From: Nostoc sp. TCL26-01
GTDB taxonomy: Bacteria > Cyanobacteriota > Cyanobacteriia > Cyanobacteriales > Nostocaceae
Length of the DNA stretch: 64,000 nucleotides
Assembly: GCF_013393945.1 (NCBI RefSeq)
Contig: NZ_CP040297.1
Span: forward strand, 1,082,001-1,146,000
Direction of reading: 5' to 3'
The position numbers and the translations under genes are program-made. The first letter of the stretch is position 1. Each line of letters opens with the position of its first letter. Positions 20,201-28,965 of this stretch are shown piece after piece. The notes under the pieces were generated by a model. It worked only from the letters and a program-made list of their open reading frames with translations, did no database searches and was not told the DNA's origin.

Positions 20201-20445
20201 GAGTTCATCGAACTTAACCCGGCAATACTGGAAAACTGCTGTTCTAAAGGGGTAGCGACGGAAGATGCCATCGTCTCTGGATTAGCCCCCGGTAAATTAG
20301 CTGTCACCTGAATACTAGGGAAATCCACATTGGGCAAGTCGCTGACTGGCAACATTCGATAACTCATCAGCCCAAAGATCAAAATCCCCACCATGACTAA
20401 CACCGTCATCACTGGGCGACGGATGAATATTTCGGAAATGTTCAT
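17281..20445 (-). CDS. RND multidrug efflux permease, HAE1/AcrB family
   Basis: A 1054-residue inner-membrane proton/drug antiporter of typical AcrB length. It starts MNISEIFIRRPVMTVLVMVG and has 12 predicted membrane segments in two halves, with periplasmic loops after TM1 and TM7. The proton-relay acidic pair lies in SVGFVVDDAVVMLENI, and the C-terminal half has GIVKKNGIMMVDFA. Its ATG overlaps the TGA of the adaptor gene by 4 nt (ATGA), so the two are translationally coupled. No outer-membrane TolC-like gene is adjacent, so one encoded elsewhere is probably used. Confidence 0.93.
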   Translation of the reverse strand: MNISEIFIRRPVMTVLVMVGILIFGLMSYRMLPVSDLPNVDFPSIQVTANLPGANPETMASSVATPLEQQFSSIAGLSSMNSTSALGSTQITLQFDLSRQIDGAAQDVQAAISKAAKQLPTNMPSPPSYRKVNPADQPILYISLNSEILPLATVDKYAETLLAQRLSMVDGVAQVQVYGSQKYAVRIQLDPESLSAKGIGVDEVAEAVAQGNVNLPTGTLYGAKQNFTIQANGQLNDAASYRSLVVSYRDGAPIQLGELGQVLDSVENDKVASWFFPEKAQKTQKLSSGVRAIVLAIQKQPGTNTVAVVNDIQKILPSFREQIPAAVNMDILYDRSQAIRESVDDVQFTLLLTIALVVLVIFLFLRNLSATIIPSLAVPLSLVATFGVMLLLGFSLDNLSLMALTLSVGFVVDDAVVMLENIVRHMEMGESRLEAALNGSKEIGFTILSMTISLVAVFIPILFMSGILGRLFREFAVTISVAILVSGVISLSLTPMLCSRFLRPPQHGEEHENQNNWTTRLYNLSESFFDKLLGGYDRTLKLSLKYHRTTMVISGAILLATVYLFMVVPKGFIPSADVGQITANIQASEDISFNEMVKHQQAVAAIAYQDPNIAAVNSSVGAGGPNASANAGRIFLKLKPRDERPLSADEIVQELRPKLARIPGIKVFLQNPPAINIGGQQTKAQYQFTLQSPNVQELYQYAPTLENKLRALSDLQDVNSDLQIKNPQLQVTINRDLASSLGLTANQIETALSNAYGTRQVSTIYASDSQYQVIMGVEPKYQQNANSLDLLSIHSPNGQLVPLNAVANITKDVGPLTVNHTGQLASVTISFNLKPGVSLGSVTDKITQLARQTLPASISTGFQGSAQAFQSSIQGLGLLLLVAIFVIYIVLGILYENFIHPLTILSSLPSAGFGALLTLLLFHVDLNIYAFVGIILLIGIVKKNGIMMVDFAIIARQQGKSPYDAIYEACLVRFRPIMMTTMAALMGTLPIALGLGAGADTRRPLGLAVVGGLLFSQFLTLYLTPVFYTYMESLQTYLQKRNWRKQSKADSPAV

Positions 20446-21869
20446 GATTGCTGCCTACTTCCTACTGCTGGTTTCACCTGCACTCTAGCCCCAGGTACTA
20501 AGTTAAATTGCCCATCGACAACAACTTGCTCACCTGGCTGTAATCCTTGCTTAATCACTGTTGCGCTCTCAACCGTATCACCAACAATCACTGGACGCAC
20601 TTCTACTTTTTTGTCTGATTTGACTACATACACAAATTGTCCTTTTTGCCCAGTCTGAACGGCTGGAGCCGGCACAGTAATTGCATTCGGTTCTTCGGTA
20701 AACTTGAGTACAACGTTGACAAACTGCCCAGGAACCAATCGCTCATCAGCGTTGGTGAATGTGGCTTTTAGCTGAATTGTGCCTGTTTGTGGATTCACGC
20801 CACTATCTACAAACGTGAGTTCTCCACGCACCGACTGTCTTGGATCTTTGGGAACTAAAGCATCTACTTCTAGTTTGTGGTTAGTGTTGTATTTATTTAA
20901 GTCTGGTAAAAGTCTTTGGGGAATAGAAAATGTCACATAAATTGGGTGAATTTGGCTAATTGTGATTAACGGATCATCAGCATCGGCTTTAACTAAATTA
21001 CCTTGATTGAGTTTGAGACTACCTGTACGGCCGTTGATGGGAGAATAAATAGAACTATAGGAAAGCTGAACCTGAGCATTATCAATTGCTGCTTGATCTG
21101 CGGCAACAACGGCCTGGGCATTCTGTACATCTGCTTGGGCTGCAACTACAGATGCTTGGGCATTTTGTACATCTGCTAGAGCCGCAACTACAGCTGCTTG
21201 AGCATTTGCTACCCCTCCTTGATCAGCTGTGACTGTAGCTTTTTGAGCATTAGCACTCGTTTGATAATCTTCTGCCTGTTGCTTGCTGATTGCACCTTGC
21301 TTGAGTAAATTAGCGTAGCGTTGTGCTTGGGAATTGGCATTGGTAGCCTGTGCTACGTCCTTAACCACATTTGCCTTGGCTTGGTTGACTTGAGCTTTAG
21401 CCTTTTCCACATTGGCTTGTGCTTGCTGTACTTGCGCTTTGGCTTTTTCTAGATTGGCTTGTGCTTGTTTGACTTGTGCCAAATCTTTAACTTTGTTGGC
21501 CTGTGCTTGCATTAGCAACGCTTGCAGGGGACGAGAATCGATAGTAAAAAGTAAGTCTCCCTGTTTCACCTTCTGCCCTTGGCGGAAATAGACACCAGTC
21601 AGTTGTCCACCGACTTTAGACTTGACAGAAACAGTAGAATATGCTTCTACATTCCCTGTGGCTGAGAACAACATCGGTACTGTTTTTGGAGTGGCGATCG
21701 CCACTACCACCGACACAGGTCGTTTTTTCCCTGCGTCTTTTTCATTTGATTGCGCCTCAGAAGCCACACAGCCAGTACAAAAATAAGTCAGACCCAGGAT
21801 AATTAGCCAGAGTCTACCTATAGGTAGAGGACAATGAGTGCGTGTAACTACATATTTGCTCGTCTGCAT
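20442..21869 (-). CDS. RND periplasmic adaptor lipoprotein (HlyD/AcrA family)
   Basis: A 475-residue membrane-fusion protein linking the RND permease to an outer-membrane channel. The chosen start gives MQTSKYVVTRTHCPLP followed by a hydrophobic signal ending LTYFCTGC, a plausible lipobox. A barrel/lipoyl half (AYSTVSVKSKVGGQLTGVYF, QGDLLFTIDSRPLQALL) precedes a long coiled coil of AQANxEKAKAQV-type repeats (about residues 115-260). It closes with the second lipoyl half (YSSIYSPINGRTGSLKLNQG) and beta-barrel and membrane-proximal domains. An in-frame ATG 18 nt upstream would add six residues. It is the first gene of a two-gene operon. Confidence 0.9.
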   Translation of the reverse strand: MQTSKYVVTRTHCPLPIGRLWLIILGLTYFCTGCVASEAQSNEKDAGKKRPVSVVVAIATPKTVPMLFSATGNVEAYSTVSVKSKVGGQLTGVYFRQGQKVKQGDLLFTIDSRPLQALLMQAQANKVKDLAQVKQAQANLEKAKAQVQQAQANVEKAKAQVNQAKANVVKDVAQATNANSQAQRYANLLKQGAISKQQAEDYQTSANAQKATVTADQGGVANAQAAVVAALADVQNAQASVVAAQADVQNAQAVVAADQAAIDNAQVQLSYSSIYSPINGRTGSLKLNQGNLVKADADDPLITISQIHPIYVTFSIPQRLLPDLNKYNTNHKLEVDALVPKDPRQSVRGELTFVDSGVNPQTGTIQLKATFTNADERLVPGQFVNVVLKFTEEPNAITVPAPAVQTGQKGQFVYVVKSDKKVEVRPVIVGDTVESATVIKQGLQPGEQVVVDGQFNLVPGARVQVKPAVGSRQQS

Positions 21870-22074
21870 ATAATCTAAACAGCACATATGAAGAATTTAG
21901 CAGGAAGGGAGTGATCAGATACGCTCCGTCGCAGGCGATCGCTCACCAATTGATATTAGCGATCGTTGTGTGTGAAAAACTCATGTGACAGATTATGCCC
22001 AGATCAACATAATGTTAGCTTAACTAACAATTAGAATACAAATATTTTTATAAAACAATACTACTTAGGTGACA

Positions 22075-22305
22075 GGTGACAGGTGACAGGGAAGAAGGGG
22101 AGTGGGGGAGTGGGGGAGTGAGGGGTGCAGGGGTGCAGGGGAGAAGAAATGCTAATGACTAATGACTAATGACTATTGACTAATGACTATTGACTAATGA
22201 CTATTGACTAATGACTATTGACTAATGACTATTGACTAATGACTATTGACTATTGACTAATGACTATTGACTATTGACCATTGACTAATGACCATTAACC
22301 ATTGA
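22075..22305. repeat. Long STRR tract (TGACTAATGACTATT type)
   Basis: More than twenty TGACTAA/TGACTAT heptamers are preceded by GGTGACA and GGAGTGGG units. The tract fills most of the gap between the divergent adaptor and Kef-type genes. Just outside it, 21945-21970 carries two HIP1 sites close together. No gene is seen in 21870-22407. Confidence 0.9.
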
Positions 22306-22407
22306 CTTCCCAATAAATTTTGTTGTCCTTGTACAGTTTGCTTCCCGCAGATAGTTAAAAATTTGTATTCTAAAGTTAATACGTCTTAATAGTTCTTAGA
22401 AAAACTG

Positions 22408-24750
22408 GTGCAAGAAGATTTTAGATTAATTGTTGATTTAGTACTAGTTCTCGGCGTTGCTGCCTGTGGTGGATTGTTTGCAGCGCTGCTCAAACAACCT
22501 GTACTGCTAGGCTACCTCATCGGCGGGATGGTAGTAGGGCCGGCTGGGCTGGGACTGATTAAGGAAGTTGTGCAAGTAGAAACCCTGGCGCAGTTTGGGG
22601 TGGCCTTCTTGTTGTTCGCCTTGGGTGTGGAGTTTTCCTTTGCGGAATTAAAAAAAGTTAAGGCGATCGCTCTCGGTGGGGGTGGACTACAAATTGCCTT
22701 GACAATCTTGATTACGGTGGTGGTGTGTGGGTTAACGGGGGCCTGGGGGACTTTACCCGCGAAGGGTGTGTTTTTGGGGTCAATTCTGTCCCTATCTTCT
22801 ACAGCCGTTGTCCTCAAATGCTTGATGGAACGGAACGAAACTGAAACACCCCACGGGCAAGTGATGCTGGGGATTTTGGTAGTTCAGGATTTAGCTTTGG
22901 GATTGATGCTGGCTGTCTTACCAGCTTTGCACGAACCAGGGGAAGCGATCGGGATTGCCGTCCTCACAGCTTTAGTCAGGATTGGTCTATTTGCGGCTGG
23001 GGCAGTGGTGGCGGGGATTTGGCTGATACCGCCATTGTTGCGCCTGTTAGCCCGGACTGAGAGTCGAGAACTGTTTTTACTCGGTGTGGTGGCACTGTGT
23101 TTAGGTATTGCCCTACTGACAGAATATTTAGGACTCTCCATTGAGATGGGGGCGTTTGTTGCTGGGTTGATGATTTCTGAAGTGGAATACGCCGATCAAA
23201 CCATCACCTATGTAGAACCCCTACGAGATATTTTTGCTAGTTTATTCTTCGCTGCCATTGGGATGTTAATTGACCCAGTATTCTTATGGCAGAATCTAGA
23301 GTTAATTTTAGGGTTAGTTGCCCTGGTTTTTGTCGGTAAGTTTTTAATCATCACACCGTTAGTAAAATTATTCCGCTATCCTTTGAAAACAGCATTAATT
23401 GCTGGCTTGGGACTGGCGCAAATTGGGGAATTTTCCTTTGTATTAGCTAGTGAAGGACAGGCTTTAGGGTTGGTTTCCCGGCGCATATATCTGCTAATTT
23501 TGGGAACCACTGCCGTCACACTGGTTTTGACTCCTTTTGTGTTGCGGTTAGTGCCGTTTTTATTCAACCTTGCCGAATCAATGCCGTGGCTGAAACCTTA
23601 TTTAGATGGAGAAGGTCAAGCAAAAGATGTATCGGATGAACTACCCAATAAAGATCATGTGGTAGTCTGCGGTTATGGGCGAGTGGGGAAGAATTTGGTC
23701 AAGTTGTTACTGCAACATAATTTGCCTGTAATTGTTATTGATCAATCAGAAAGACGGATTCAGCAATTGCGTGATGCGGCAATACCCTATGTATATGGTA
23801 ATTGCATCAGTTTCCATGTTTTAGAAACGGCTGGTGTCAGTCATGCTAAAGGAATGGCGATCGCCCTACCTGATCCCATGAGTACTCGTCTGTGTCTGAA
23901 ACGGGCTTTGGAATTGTGTCCCGAACTGGATTTAGTTGTCCGCGCTACTCAAGACAAAAATATTGAAGTGCTTTACCAACTGGGAGCAAGAGAAGTAGTA
24001 CAGCCAGAATTTGAAGCCAGTATCGAAATGGCAACTTATCTCTTAACCGGTTTAGGCTTGTCTCCTGGTGTCGTCCAACGAGAAATGCAGCAAATCCGCA
24101 ACGATCATTATCTAGATTTGCGCCCAGAACGCACGGCTGACGAAGTTTCCCGCGATTTACGCCAAGCCACCGAGGATTTAAATCGCCGTTGGTACGACTT
24201 ACCTAGCGATTCACCCTTGATTGGCATGAGTTTAGAAGAAGCGGATATGCGCTACTTAACAGGCGTGAGTTTGATGGCAATTCGCCGCACCAATGGCGAG
24301 GAAATCGATTATCCTGATCATCAAACCAAATTAGCAGTAGGCGATCGCTTATTAATTGTTGGTGCTGACGAGGAACTAGCCGCTTTAGATGAATTAGCTC
24401 AAGGTAAGGTGGCTGTACCGGGAGAAAACAGCGCCTGTCAATGGATTGTCGTCAATGCTAATGCGCCAATTTTAGGCAAAACCCTGGCAGATTTCGCCTT
24501 AGATCAACAAACAGGAGTCCAAGTCCAAGCAATCCGTCGGGATGGTAAATATATGCGCTTTCCCGACGGTAGCACGGATCTACGAAATGGTGATCAGGTA
24601 CTATTGTGCGGTAATCTGCTCAGACTCAACCAACTCCAACCTCTGTTCGCCTCAGTCAGCGAAATACCCCTATCTATCCCCATCGTGAAAACCAAGGAAA
24701 TGGTCAAGGAGGTTTTGCCAGTGGATAGGATAAAAGAAGGGAACAGGTGA
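22408..24750 (+). CDS. Kef-type CPA2 K+/H+ antiporter with TrkA-N and two TrkA-C domains
   Basis: A 780-residue protein beginning at a GTG. Twelve membrane segments occupy about residues 5-390, with CPA2 signatures LLGYLIGGMVVGPAGLGL and FGVAFLLFALGVEFSF. A TrkA-N (RCK) domain follows with the nucleotide-binding VVVCGYGRVGKNLVKLL (about 418-434), then two TrkA-C modules (near 590-660 and 675-755; LIGMSLEEADMRYL and ILGKTLADFA). It probably moves K+ or Na+ against protons under NAD(H) or c-di-nucleotide control, but the ligand is unknown. The C-terminal codons run into a GGTGACA repeat, and no obvious ribosome site precedes the GTG. Confidence 0.87.
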   Translation: MQEDFRLIVDLVLVLGVAACGGLFAALLKQPVLLGYLIGGMVVGPAGLGLIKEVVQVETLAQFGVAFLLFALGVEFSFAELKKVKAIALGGGGLQIALTILITVVVCGLTGAWGTLPAKGVFLGSILSLSSTAVVLKCLMERNETETPHGQVMLGILVVQDLALGLMLAVLPALHEPGEAIGIAVLTALVRIGLFAAGAVVAGIWLIPPLLRLLARTESRELFLLGVVALCLGIALLTEYLGLSIEMGAFVAGLMISEVEYADQTITYVEPLRDIFASLFFAAIGMLIDPVFLWQNLELILGLVALVFVGKFLIITPLVKLFRYPLKTALIAGLGLAQIGEFSFVLASEGQALGLVSRRIYLLILGTTAVTLVLTPFVLRLVPFLFNLAESMPWLKPYLDGEGQAKDVSDELPNKDHVVVCGYGRVGKNLVKLLLQHNLPVIVIDQSERRIQQLRDAAIPYVYGNCISFHVLETAGVSHAKGMAIALPDPMSTRLCLKRALELCPELDLVVRATQDKNIEVLYQLGAREVVQPEFEASIEMATYLLTGLGLSPGVVQREMQQIRNDHYLDLRPERTADEVSRDLRQATEDLNRRWYDLPSDSPLIGMSLEEADMRYLTGVSLMAIRRTNGEEIDYPDHQTKLAVGDRLLIVGADEELAALDELAQGKVAVPGENSACQWIVVNANAPILGKTLADFALDQQTGVQVQAIRRDGKYMRFPDGSTDLRNGDQVLLCGNLLRLNQLQPLFASVSEIPLSIPIVKTKEMVKEVLPVDRIKEGNR

Positions 24751-24870
24751 GAGGTGACAGGTGACAGGTGAGAGGTGAGAGGTGACAGGTGATAGGGGAT
24801 AGGGGATTGGGAGATGGGGAGAGAAGAAAAATTACAACTCAGCACTCAGCACTCCCTCACTCCCTCACTC
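24745..24870. repeat. STRR tract (GGTGACA/GGTGAGA, CACTCCC)
   Basis: About eight AGGTGACA/AGGTGAGA units are followed by GGGGATA and CACTCCCT units, between the 3' ends of two convergent genes. It may serve as spacer; no hairpin terminator is obvious. Confidence 0.85.
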
Positions 24871-24874
24871 CTCA

Positions 24875-25093
24875 TTACTCTTTAGCCAGAAAATAAGCGA
24901 TCGCTTGTTTGGCAATGGTAATTTGACGGCTATTTTCATCGGCAATACATACACAGTTGGGGTCTTGCCAGAGGATTCTACCTGTGATTAAGTCACCAGT
25001 TAACAGTTTGAATTCTACTGCTACTGCTTGTTTAATCAGGTTTTGGACTTGGCGAATGCTTGGTAAGGAGGTATCAAATTCAGTTATAGACAT
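24875..25093 (-). CDS. hfq: Cyanobacterial Hfq (Sm-like protein)
   Basis: A 72-residue Sm-fold protein starting MSITEFDTSLPSIRQVQNLI and containing VEFKLLTGDLITGRILWQDP and SRQITIAKQAIAYFLAK. This is the short, diverged Hfq of cyanobacteria (Ssr3341 type). In Synechocystis this protein affects pilus-dependent motility and poorly conserves the RNA-binding residues of enterobacterial Hfq. An upstream in-frame extension of 21 residues is repeat-encoded and was discarded. The gene is divergent from dapF with about 110 bp between them, an arrangement I recall from other cyanobacteria. Confidence 0.85.
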   Translation of the reverse strand: MSITEFDTSLPSIRQVQNLIKQAVAVEFKLLTGDLITGRILWQDPNCVCIADENSRQITIAKQAIAYFLAKE

Positions 25094-25202
25094 TTTGATT
25101 AATAATTGAGGGACTGGGTAATGGGTAATGGGTAATGGGTCAGAAATTCCTCTCAATTACCAATCACCAACACTTAATCATTGATAATTCATCGTAGGAA
25201 AA

Positions 25203-26042
25203 ATGGCAATCGAATTTACTAAGTATCACGGTCTAGGCAACGATTTTATTTTGATTGATAATCGCTCTAGTAAAGTACCTGTAGTCACTCCAGAGCGAGC
25301 AATTGAGCTGTGCGATCGCCACTTTGGTATCGGGGCTGATGGTGTAATTTTTGCCCTACCCGGAGAAAAGGATACAGATTACGCAATGCGGATTTTTAAC
25401 TCCGATGGTTCTGAACCGGAAATGTGTGGTAATGGTATTCGTTGTTTGGCGGGATTTTTGGCAGATTTAGAGGGGATGTCTCGCAACCAAGACGCTTATC
25501 GTATTCATACCTTAGCTGGTGTAATGACACCCCAACTGCTACCTGATGGGCAAGTCAAGGTAGATATGGGTTTACCTCGATTACTGGCTGGGGAAATTCC
25601 CACAACGCTGGCTGCAAGTGATAGCAAAGTGATTAATCAACCCTTGGACGTGGAGGGGAAAACTTGGGATGTCACCTGTGTAAGTATGGGTAATCCTCAC
25701 TGTATTACTTTTGTTGAGGATGTGGCAGCGATTCCTTTAGAAACTCTAGGGACGAAATTTGAGCATCACCCAGCTTTTCCCCAACGGACAAACACAGAAT
25801 TTATCGAAGTTGTTAGCCGTGATTACCTGAAGATGCGTGTCTGGGAACGAGGCGCAGGCATTACCTTAGCTTGTGGAACGGGGGCTTGCGCTGCCTTGGT
25901 GGCTGGTGTATTGACAGGAAAGTGCGATCGCCTGGCTAGTGTAGAATTACCTGGGGGTGTGTTGGAAATTGAATGGTCAGAAGTAGACCAAAGAGTTTAC
26001 ATGACTGGCCCGGCTGAGAGGGTTTTCACTGGTAAAGTGTAA
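25203..26042 (+). CDS. dapF: Diaminopimelate epimerase
   Basis: A 279-residue cytosolic enzyme that interconverts LL- and meso-diaminopimelate for lysine and peptidoglycan synthesis. The two catalytic cysteines are visible: [12 protein letters not shown] (Cys75) and [13 protein letters not shown] in the C-terminal half. The N-terminal [20 protein letters not shown] and the [10 protein letters not shown] motif are standard, and the length is normal. The upstream 110 bp shared with hfq should hold both promoters. Confidence 0.97.
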   Translation: MAIEFTKYHGLGNDFILIDNRSSKVPVVTPERAIELCDRHFGIGADGVIFALPGEKDTDYAMRIFNSDGSEPEMCGNGIRCLAGFLADLEGMSRNQDAYRIHTLAGVMTPQLLPDGQVKVDMGLPRLLAGEIPTTLAASDSKVINQPLDVEGKTWDVTCVSMGNPHCITFVEDVAAIPLETLGTKFEHHPAFPQRTNTEFIEVVSRDYLKMRVWERGAGITLACGTGACAALVAGVLTGKCDRLASVELPGGVLEIEWSEVDQRVYMTGPAERVFTGKV

Positions 26043-26176
26043 AGGAGTTTATTGCAGTTCTCATTTCAATGTAATACTCTTTGACCTCTCTCCTAAAAAA
26101 GGCAAAAGGCTTTAACCCAGTTATCAGTTATAGCGATTTTCATGCCGATGAAGTACACCAGTCTAGTCCAGAGATC

Positions 26177-26239
26177 GTAGGGGCGGGTTAAGTGAGATAC
26201 TGGTGAATAGTGTCAGCATATCTGTTAACCCGCCCCTAC
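26177..26239. repeat. Inverted repeat GTAGGGGCGGGTTAA / TTAACCCGCCCCTAC
   Basis: The 15-bp arms at 26177-26191 and 26225-26239 are perfect and could form a long hairpin. The unit is of the dispersed GGGGCGGGTT type seen in many cyanobacterial genomes. It lies between convergent genes, so it may also end transcription, although no T run follows it. Confidence 0.75.
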
Positions 26240-26318
26240 TTGCTTGTGAGAAATGCGGGTAGCCTCTGTTGACTAAAAATCTGTACCTCACTCAACTGGG
26301 AAAAGCTATAACGCTGAT

Positions 26319-26403
26319 CCAATTATCTTGACTGATAACTGTTCACTGTTAAAGTGGAGGACTTAAACCCAATTATCTTCACTGATAACTGTTCACTGTT
26401 AAA
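26319..26403. repeat. Direct repeat, two copies of a 34-35 bp unit
   Basis: A unit starting CCAATTATCTTGACTGATAA and ending ACTGTTCACTGTTAAA occurs at 26319-26353 and again at 26370-26403 with one mismatch. A related inverted piece (CCCAGTTATCAGTTATAG) lies near 26118. No gene is seen in 26043-26454. Confidence 0.8.
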
Positions 26404-26454
26404 TCTTACTCTCCTTCCCTACAAGGGAACGGGCTGGGGGTTAGGTCTGTATGA

Positions 26455-28482
26455 CTAATTACTAATCTGCCAAACTTTGATGGTGTTATCTTCGCTACCA
26501 CTAATCAAACTTCTGCCGTCAGGTGTAAAAGTGACGGATGTGACAGTGTTTTCATGGCCTTCTAGGGTGCGGAGTTCTTCGCCTGTTTCCAAGTTCCAGA
26601 GTTTGATGGTACGATCGCGGCTAGCACTAGCCAGAAATAAACCATCTGGACTAAAAGCGATCGCTGTCACTGTTTCTGTACTACCGCTTAATGTGCGAAC
26701 TCTTGTACCTTTAGCCACATTCCAAATTTTGATCGTGCGATCGCGGCTAGCGCTGGCAAGGGTAGTACCATTAGGACTAAAAGCTATTGCTGTAATTGTT
26801 TCGCTATTTCCAGCTAGTGTGTGTGTCAGAGATGCTTTGTCTAAATCCCAAATTTTGATGGTTTTATCAAAGCTACCACTAGCAATAGTTACACCATCGG
26901 GGCTAATGGCGACTGAACGCACCCAAAATGTATGTCCGATTAAGGTATCTATGCGTCTGCCAGTTGCTAAATTCCAGACTTTGACAGTATTATCATCACT
27001 GCCACTCACCAAAGTTTTCCCATTAGGACTGATGGCTAAGGCGTGAACAGCATCACTATGTCCGTAAATCGTGCGGATTTCTGCTTTAGTTTGCAGATTC
27101 CAGACTTTGATAGTGTTGTCATCACTACCACTCACCAAAATTTTACCATCTGGACTGATAGCGATCGCATTCACTTTTTGCGAATGTCCCTGGAGTGTAG
27201 CTATTTCCGCGCCTGTGGCTAGGTGCGACAATTTAATTGTGTTGTCGTCTCCACAACTGACTATTATCTGACCATCGGGAGTAATGGCGATCGCTGCTAC
27301 AGAATTTTTATGACCTTTGAGAGTATTAGCTAGAGTAATATTTCCTAACGTCGGCTTTTGTGGTTGTGCTAAAACTACCTGACCACGAGATGAATTATTA
27401 GTTAATCTGGAAGATAAACTACTATAAATTCTGCGATATTGATTATACCAAGATTCATTAAAACCAAATAACAACACAAAAGCACTCACTAAAACTACAG
27501 TTTTCAACAACACCGATTTTGGCGGTAAATATTGTGTTTTAGTGATGAGTAATTTTCCAGAAGTTTGACCTGCGGCTGGTAGTGCCAGTTGTTGTTTAGG
27601 AGTGATATCTTGCAGCACTTCATCAGCTGATGTGTAGCGATCCTTGAGTTCTTTTTGTAACAACTTATCTAAGACAAAATCCAACTCAGGCGTAATCGGA
27701 CTCCGCAAATATTGCCGCCAATGAGTCACCCAGCCATAACCGTGTTCCATCCACAACTGAAACGGCGAAACTCCAGTTAATAAATGAAAACAAGTAGCAC
27801 CTAAAGCAAATAAATCACTAGCAGCATAAGCCTTGCCATCTCGAATTTGTTCTAGTGGTGAGTAACCATGAGAACCAATCGATGTCCCAAAATTTTGGAC
27901 TTTGGCAGTTAATTGCTTAGATGAACCAAAATCAATCAGATTTAATCTTCCATCAGTACGACACCGGATAACATTTTCTGGTTTAATATCACGATGAATC
28001 ACACCGCGATCGTGAATAAATTTGAGAACTGGCAGTAAATCTAGTAAGATTGCTTGTATTTCTCCAGACCGATAATTTTTGCGTTGTTGCAACTCTTTTA
28101 ACAGGTTTTGTCCATTGACAAATTGTTGCACCAAATACATACAGTTATCTTGCTCAAAATAAGCTAACAAAGTCGGAATTTGGGGATGTTCTCCGAGTTC
28201 TTGTAATCGCTTGGCTTCTTGAGCAAATAACTCTACTGCTTTTTTTTGTGACCAAGTTCCTTGAAATTTTGGTGCTAGTTGTTTAATTACACAACGTTCA
28301 TTCAATTTATCTTGATCTTCTGATAGATAAGTTCTGCCAAATCCCCCTTCATCAGAAAGTACTCTGATGACACGGAAGCGATTTCTCAAAAGTGATACTA
28401 AAGGAGTACCACAACTTTGACACGATTTTTTTCCATCAGAATTAAGCGGACTAAGACAGTCTGGATTGAGGCAGCAGATCAT
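26455..28482 (-). CDS. Ser/Thr protein kinase with C-terminal WD40 propeller
   Basis: A 675-residue Hanks-type kinase. The N-terminus has a four-cysteine ribbon-like motif (CCLNPDCLSPLNSDGKKSCQSC). The kinase domain spans about residues 34-290: glycine loop DEGGFGRTYL, catalytic Lys in CVIKQL, VIHRDIKPENVI and LIDFGSS. One hydrophobic segment (about 325-345, LLKTVVLVSAFVLLFGF) anchors it in the membrane. Seven WD40 repeats (about 385-675, GSDDNTIKVWNL type) would form one complete propeller on the other side. Two of the repeats are nearly identical, suggesting recent internal duplication. Ligand and substrates are unknown. Confidence 0.9.
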   Translation of the reverse strand: MICCLNPDCLSPLNSDGKKSCQSCGTPLVSLLRNRFRVIRVLSDEGGFGRTYLSEDQDKLNERCVIKQLAPKFQGTWSQKKAVELFAQEAKRLQELGEHPQIPTLLAYFEQDNCMYLVQQFVNGQNLLKELQQRKNYRSGEIQAILLDLLPVLKFIHDRGVIHRDIKPENVIRCRTDGRLNLIDFGSSKQLTAKVQNFGTSIGSHGYSPLEQIRDGKAYAASDLFALGATCFHLLTGVSPFQLWMEHGYGWVTHWRQYLRSPITPELDFVLDKLLQKELKDRYTSADEVLQDITPKQQLALPAAGQTSGKLLITKTQYLPPKSVLLKTVVLVSAFVLLFGFNESWYNQYRRIYSSLSSRLTNNSSRGQVVLAQPQKPTLGNITLANTLKGHKNSVAAIAITPDGQIIVSCGDDNTIKLSHLATGAEIATLQGHSQKVNAIAISPDGKILVSGSDDNTIKVWNLQTKAEIRTIYGHSDAVHALAISPNGKTLVSGSDDNTVKVWNLATGRRIDTLIGHTFWVRSVAISPDGVTIASGSFDKTIKIWDLDKASLTHTLAGNSETITAIAFSPNGTTLASASRDRTIKIWNVAKGTRVRTLSGSTETVTAIAFSPDGLFLASASRDRTIKLWNLETGEELRTLEGHENTVTSVTFTPDGRSLISGSEDNTIKVWQISN

Positions 28483-28704
28483 ATACTGATAGGCGCGGCT
28501 GCATAACGAATTTTGTTAAATTTGTCCCAATTATGCCTTGATGAAGAGTAGCTCTCAGATATTCTTGGTAAATAGCACTGGTGTCAAGGTTTGGGGTTTA
28601 TTTATGTAGTAATCTTGGTAAATGCTAAACAGTCTTGCTCTGTGCAGCCAGACTGAGAGAGCCAGATAATTGATTATTCTCCCGATTATAGAATAATCCG
28701 AAGT

Positions 28705-28965
28705 TATTAGTCATTGGTCAATGGTCATTAGTCAATGGTCAATAGTCAATGGTCAATGGTCAATGGTCAATGGTCAATGGTCAATGGTCAATGGTCAATG
28801 GTCATTAGTCAATGGTCAATGGTCATTAGTCATTGGTCAGTACTCTCCGACTTCCACTCAGCACTCAGCACTCAGCACTCCTTCACTCCCTCACTCCCTC
28901 ACTCCCTCACTCCCTCACTCCCCTTCTTCCCTGTTACCTGTTACCTATTACCCATTACCCGTTTT
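28705..28965. repeat. STRR tract with long GGTCAAT array
   Basis: A near-perfect array of about ten GGTCAAT heptamers lies at 28735-28805, flanked by TAGTCAT, CAGCACT and CACTCCCT arrays. It overlaps the 3' end of the downstream kinase gene on the minus strand. The rest of 28483-28704 shows no gene. Confidence 0.92.

Noticed and set aside
28735..28805. Regular tandem array that might suggest CRISPR
   Set aside because: The period is 7 nt with no spacers; this is a heptamer STRR.
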